Shown here piece by piece: positions 60,611 through 64,000 of a stretch of 64,000 nucleotides of DNA. The DNA comes from CBDFKJ01 sp965248805 (GTDB lineage Bacteria > Pseudomonadota > Alphaproteobacteria > UBA6615). Under the pieces are notes generated by a model. The model was given only the letters and a program-made list of their open reading frames with translations. It searched no databases and had not been told where the DNA came from. The DNA lies in contig CBDFKJ010000008.1 of assembly GCA_965248805.1 (NCBI GenBank), positions 62,001 to 126,000 on the forward strand, read 5' to 3'. Each line of letters starts with the position of its first letter. Within the stretch, counting starts at the first letter, position 1. Made by a program: the position numbers and the translations under genes.

Positions 60611-61486
60611 TCACCAACTCTGCAGCCATTCCACCGTGGCCGCCGCGACCGCGTCGCGCCACTCCCGGGTGGCAAACGTATAATCTGCGGAAGCCAGGTG
60701 GAACTTGCGCACGCGCTCGGCACCCAGCGTTCGCCGCCAGTCGGCCGAGCCGTGCGCTACCTGGTCGAATTCCTTAGCTGTAATGTCCTTGCCACTTAGG
60801 ATCAGCAGTACGCGGCCGTCGAATCGCGCAAGTCCCTCACACATACGGGCAACGAAACCGGGCGCCACACCGACGAGAGCGCCATCGCGATTTGCCGTGA
60901 CGGCAATTGCCCGTGTGCCGAAACCAAGCGCGAGCCTGAGTGTGCGAACAAACGCCCGCGCGGCTGCGCGTAGATCCACTCCGCCGCTGGCCAGCTTGCG
61001 CCAGAACGCACTGTCGCGGATCCGCCTTCGGTAGTGCCGGGTCAGGTGCACACGTGCCAGGCTGGTCTCGCCGCGGACCCACGGGTTGGCGAGTGCCACA
61101 CCGCCAACGCGCGGATCGGAGAAGGCGTACAACATAACTGCCGAGGCGGCGCCGCAAAGACCCCACAACACGACGTCCTCCACGACGGGACACTCTCGCT
61201 GCAAGGTGTCGACAGCGGCGGCGATGTCGTCATCGATCGTCTCAAAACCGCTGAATGTCCCCCCGCTGTCACCAATGCCGCGGTGATCGAACCGAAGCAC
61301 GGCATATCCCGCCGCCGCCAGCGCCCGGGCCAACAACACAAACTGCCGGTGACTACCGATCCGATACTGCGGTCCGCCGACAACGATCACCACGCCGCGC
61401 TTTGCCGCCGCGCGCGGCCGATGCACGATGCCAATCATGCGATCGCCGTGGCATGAAAAGGCGACCGCCTGCTCTCCGGCGTTCAT
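60611..61486 (-). CDS. Exosortase A system-associated hydrolase 1
   Basis: The 291-residue alpha/beta hydrolase matches the group named hydrolase 1, exosortase A system-associated. AVAFSCHGDRMIGIVHRP opens it, then VVIVVGGPQYRIGSHRQFVL, AVLRFDHRGIGDSGGTFSGF, and the nucleophile elbow WGLCGAASAVMLYAF with a cysteine (GLCGA), as in that group. LLILSGKDITAKEFDQVAHG and HLASADYTFATREWRDAVAA hold the remaining acid and histidine region. ATG at 61486 overlaps the hydrolase 2 stop. The group occurs in exopolysaccharide clusters of bacteria with PEP-CTERM sorting. Confidence 0.85.
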   Translation of the reverse strand: MNAGEQAVAFSCHGDRMIGIVHRPRAAAKRGVVIVVGGPQYRIGSHRQFVLLARALAAAGYAVLRFDHRGIGDSGGTFSGFETIDDDIAAAVDTLQRECPVVEDVVLWGLCGAASAVMLYAFSDPRVGGVALANPWVRGETSLARVHLTRHYRRRIRDSAFWRKLASGGVDLRAAARAFVRTLRLALGFGTRAIAVTANRDGALVGVAPGFVARMCEGLARFDGRVLLILSGKDITAKEFDQVAHGSADWRRTLGAERVRKFHLASADYTFATREWRDAVAAATVEWLQSW

Positions 61487-62323
61487 CCCTGCCGGTCCTC
61501 GAAGCACGGGCGCGTTGCCGTTATGAGCCCCGCAGCTAGCGTGGTCTCCTGCAGCGCCCAGAACGGCTCGCCTTTCATCGTCTGCGCACCTACCGCGCGG
61601 CCGAGGCCGCGCCAGTCGGCGACGACACGCTGGCCCGCCGCTGAGATGTCCGCCGCCTCGCTGACCTCGAACCAGTCGATCGGTGCCGGACAATCGGAGC
61701 CGGCCGCCGCCAGCTCCAAACCATCAATGGCACCAGCGAGGGCGCCGGAGAGCGCGTAGCCGGCGATTTCGATCGTCTCGCCGGCGTCCAGGCGCGCGCG
61801 CAGCGAGCCTGTCGTTTCCGTTCCTCCACCGGCGGCGGACATCCCGGCGGCCAGCCGAATCCGCAGGAACTGCGTCAGCATCGTGGACCAGCGCAATATC
61901 GGCTGCCATAGCACGACGCGATCCACCGTCGTCGCCAGTTGGCGGCGCGCACTCCAGCGCCAACAGCGCCCCCATACGCAGCCCGAGAAGTGCATGGTTG
62001 TCGATGCCGCGATCGCGCAGCCAGTCCGAGGCCGTACGCACGTCACCCCGCCAGATTTCCCAATCGGCTTCGGCGAGGTCGCCTTCGCTATCGCCCGTGC
62101 CGAACAAGTCGAGGAGGACGGTGCCCCAGCCGATTTGCGCAAGTTGCCGCGCCATCGGCGCCATCATGGGGCGTGAGCGGTTCATTTCTTCGGCGAAGGG
62201 CGGGGCCACGATTACCGCCCCCGCCGGTTCAGCGGAGGCCATTGGCGGAAAGTAAACAACGAACAATCGGCCGGCCCTCCCCTCGATAAAGCAGGGAAGG
62301 ATGTCGTCATGCACCGACGTCAC
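61483..62323 (-). pseudogene. Exosortase A system-associated hydrolase 2, frameshifted
   Basis: From ATG 62323 the frame reads MTSVHDDILPCFIEGRAGRL, AVIVAPPFAEEMNRSRPMMA, WGTVLLDLFGTGDSEGDLAE and the elbow ALLGLRMGALLALECA. At about 61940 one base is out of place; the other frame continues RQLATTVDRVVLWQPILRWS, MLTQFLRIRLAAGMSA, and FWALQETTLAAGLITATRPC to the stop at 61483. The joined protein of about 280 residues matches hydrolase 2, exosortase A system-associated. The gene lies between the acyl carrier protein and hydrolase 1, its usual place. Confidence 0.82.
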
Positions 62324-62571
62324 GGAGCCCGCTTACCGTCGACGAAGCGGCACAAGCTGCCGACGGTGGCAAACGTCTCCGCGGAGATATCTTCATCGTC
62401 GACCAGAATATCGAACCGCTCCTCGAGCGCGGTCACAACTGTGACGACTGCCATCGAATCGAATTCGGGTAGCGTGCCGAACAGCGGCGTCGCATCGTCG
62501 AGTGCGGCAGCCCGCTCGCCCAATCGCAGCGTGTCTCGCAACACGGCTCGAACATCCTTCAGCGTCGACAC
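62320..62571 (-). CDS. Acyl carrier protein (exosortase A cluster)
   Basis: The protein of about 83 residues starts VSTLKDVRAVLRDTLRLGER. The phosphopantetheine serine is in LPEFDSMAVVTVVTALEERF (the DSM motif) near residue 37, then DDEDISAETFATVGSLCRFV. GTG at 62571 has a good Shine-Dalgarno (GGGAG); the frame opens at 62616. The stop overlaps the hydrolase 2 ATG. An acyl carrier protein with the two hydrolases is a standard trio of the exosortase A polysaccharide cluster. Confidence 0.85.
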   Translation of the reverse strand: MSTLKDVRAVLRDTLRLGERAAALDDATPLFGTLPEFDSMAVVTVVTALEERFDILVDDEDISAETFATVGSLCRFVDGKRAP

Positions 62572-62750
62572 CCTACTCCCTCCCGGATCAGCACTATGTG
62601 CGCCACACGGGCCCAAAGCCCGCCGTCATTGTCTCGAATTTCTGCCGCCGATCAAACCGGCAGTCCCATCACCATGTCTGCGCCGCGGATGACAGGCAAC
62701 GGCGAAGATGCTAGGGCTCGTGCGGCGACTTCCGGCTAGGACTGCCATTA

Positions 62751-63198
62751 TTGCTGCAGAAATTTCGCGACTTGGCCGCCGTCTTCGGCCGGGTCTACGC
62801 ATTGTTTTACAGCGTCAATCGCCTGTGTGTTCGCATGCGGTGGCGCCGACCGTTCCACGCCTACGACTTCGTCGCCCAGCCGGTGGCGCCACACCCGCTG
62901 CTGCCGGCACGCCGCGGACGCTCCCTCACCGTGGTGCACGTCGGTCCCGGCGACGCACACTTGAGAGACATACACTTTGTCGGCACGGGTATTGGCCTAT
63001 CGCTACCGGCAAGGCGCGATCTGCCTGGCAGCCATCAGCGAGGACACGGTCGTCGGCTATATGTGGCTGCTGTTCGGTGCATATGAAGAGGATGAGGTGC
63101 GGGCTCGGTTCGTGCCCCAATCCGACGCCGCTTTCGACTTCGACATCTATGTTAACAGCCCGTTGAAGAAGACTGAGTTGATGAAGCATCGGGCGTGA
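62751..63198 (+). pseudogene. GNAT acetyltransferase, frameshifted and cut by a transposase gene
   Basis: The first frame reads LLQKFRDLAAVFGRVYALFY and FVAQPVAPHPLLPARRGRSL, then VVHVGPGDAHLRDIH. At about 62970 the frame changes and continues LSARVLAYRYRQGAICLAAI, EDTVVGYMWLLFGAYEEDEV, RARFVPQSDAAFDFDIYVN, which is a GNAT core. It ends at 63198 as KKTELMKHRA where transposon sequence begins. The protein resembles acetyltransferases in exopolysaccharide clusters. Confidence 0.7.
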
Positions 63199-64000
63199 TA
63201 ACAATGGCGGCGGCGAGACCCGGCGCCGGGGGGTTATTGAGGGCGAGGATAATGATCAGCGATTGTTCCTGTCGCAAGACAAGCAGCAGGACCGCCAAGC
63301 CCTTGGCCGCAGCCTCTCGCGGGGTCCCGGCGCCGATCAACTGGCGCAATAGGACGCCCAGGTTGTGTCCGGCGACGTGGATCAGATAGCGCTTGCTGAT
63401 GTTCTCGCGCCCGCGCAGCCAAGTGCGGCGCATGCCGCCGCGATCGAGGACCTGGGCGAAGCCCCGCTCGACCACTTCGGCGCGGAGTTTGAACGCGGCC
63501 TTCGCCACGCCCGACAGCAATCGGTTGCGGTTGTTGTAAACGGCCCGCCGAGCGGCGTCGTCGCCGTGCCAGCGCGAGAGCCCCTTGCCCTTCGGTTCGG
63601 CGATGCGGGTCGTCCAGGCGCCGTCGGCAAGGGACTTCAGCACCTCGCGGCCGAAGTAGCCTTTGTCGGTCACCAGCTCCGCCGGTTCGTCGGCCGTCGG
63701 CGCTGCGCCCACAGCCGCCAGCTTGGCCTCGGCTGACGTCAACGTTGTCGGCAGGGTGGTCGTGTCGCCCTGATCGGCCGGATACAGCTCGGCCGCGATC
63801 ACCGCCCCGGTGTCGAGGTCGACCGCGTGTTCGGGCTTGTAGGCCAGATGCGTCGTGCCGTCCTTCATCCTGGCGATTTTGGCCTCCGCGTCGAGACCCA
63901 GTCCGCATTGGAGAGTTTCTTGCCCTTGCGCCGCCGATCCATCTGCGCCAAGTCATATCGCCGCGGTCTCGATCCCGCTGTCGGCGGCCATGCGCTGCAG
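63152..64000 (-). pseudogene. DDE transposase, frameshifted and running off the window
   Basis: The main frame from about 63868 reads MKDGTTHLAYKPEHAVDLDT, ELVTDKGYFGREVLKSLADG, LSRWHGDDAARRAVYNNRNR, VVERGFAQVLDRGGMRRTWL and RENISKRYLIHVAGHNLGVL, a DDE_Tnp_1-type (IS4/IS5-like) transposase C-terminal part. Upstream, KGKKLSNADWVS is in another frame, with a shift near 63890. The last 15 or so residues (APGLAAAIVITPDASSTQ) extend beyond the likely element end into the disrupted GNAT gene. The N-terminal part lies beyond 64000. Confidence 0.78.

Noticed and set aside
60517..60777. Plus-strand open frame with a hydrophobic start (MVLTVMAVVTLFAWIIG)
   Set aside because: It overlaps hydrolase 1 on the other strand for most of its length, has no ribosome binding site and no family signal; only the hydrophobic start is suggestive.

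Overview
The window comes from a high-GC alphaproteobacterium, probably a Rhodospirillales-like lineage. The evidence is the order hemE / intergenic gap / ppsR-maf-aroE-coaE-dnaQ / secB, which is the gene neighbourhood of the Caulobacter and Rickettsia chromosomal origin. It is followed by timA, mltA, smr, hslUV and a his operon carrying a DUF2628 gene, as is common in that class.

Layout. 1-20 kb is a conserved housekeeping block: partial hemE, a probable oriC gap (209-610), ppsR-maf-aroE-coaE-dnaQ, the reverse group fxsA / phosphatase / secB, timA-mltA, a lutABC lactate-oxidation operon, smr, hslVU, and hisB-(methyltransferase)-(DUF2628)-hisH-(GNAT)-hisA-hisF-hisE-HIT. 20-26.7 kb is an insertion-sequence island: an IS1595-type fragment, an IS5-type element, IS630 copy 1, an IS427-type element and a second IS1595-type element with a perfect 8-bp target duplication. 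These surround a small DUF2089 / membrane / SHOCT-like operon. 26.8-44.7 kb is an accessory catabolic and uptake region: ZntB-like transporter, a FAH-like DUF2848 protein, a flavin reductase plus HpaB-type monooxygenase, a cupin, a double-domain ABC permease, an ABC ATPase, RidA, GlcG-like protein, metal-dependent amidohydrolase, carbon-nitrogen hydrolase, a gamma-glutamyltransferase homologue and a solute-binding protein. Three further IS630 copies split this region. 44.7-57.3 kb holds an HlyD / FtsX / ATPase exporter, cytochrome c, a CaiB-type CoA-transferase, a YfiR plus histidine-kinase pair, a large RTX protein and kynureninase. 57.3-64 kb is a decaying exosortase-A-type polysaccharide cluster (sulfotransferase, glycosyltransferase, lectin-like protein, two exosortase-associated hydrolases, acyl carrier protein, GNAT) that ends in another transposase.

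How the parts work together. The catabolic region reads as one pathway: an ABC importer brings in a probably nitrogen-containing ring compound, a two-component flavin monooxygenase oxidises it, and hydrolases and RidA take it apart. The substrate is not determined by the sequence. The three importer genes now lie in three places, most simply because of IS630 activity.

Oddities. Many genes outside the housekeeping block carry single frameshifts: phosphatase, small membrane protein, histidine kinase, glycosyltransferase (two), hydrolase 2, GNAT and several transposases. They are concentrated in the accessory regions next to IS elements, which suggests genome erosion, but indel errors in a draft assembly could produce the same picture. 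No tRNA, rRNA or CRISPR array was seen.
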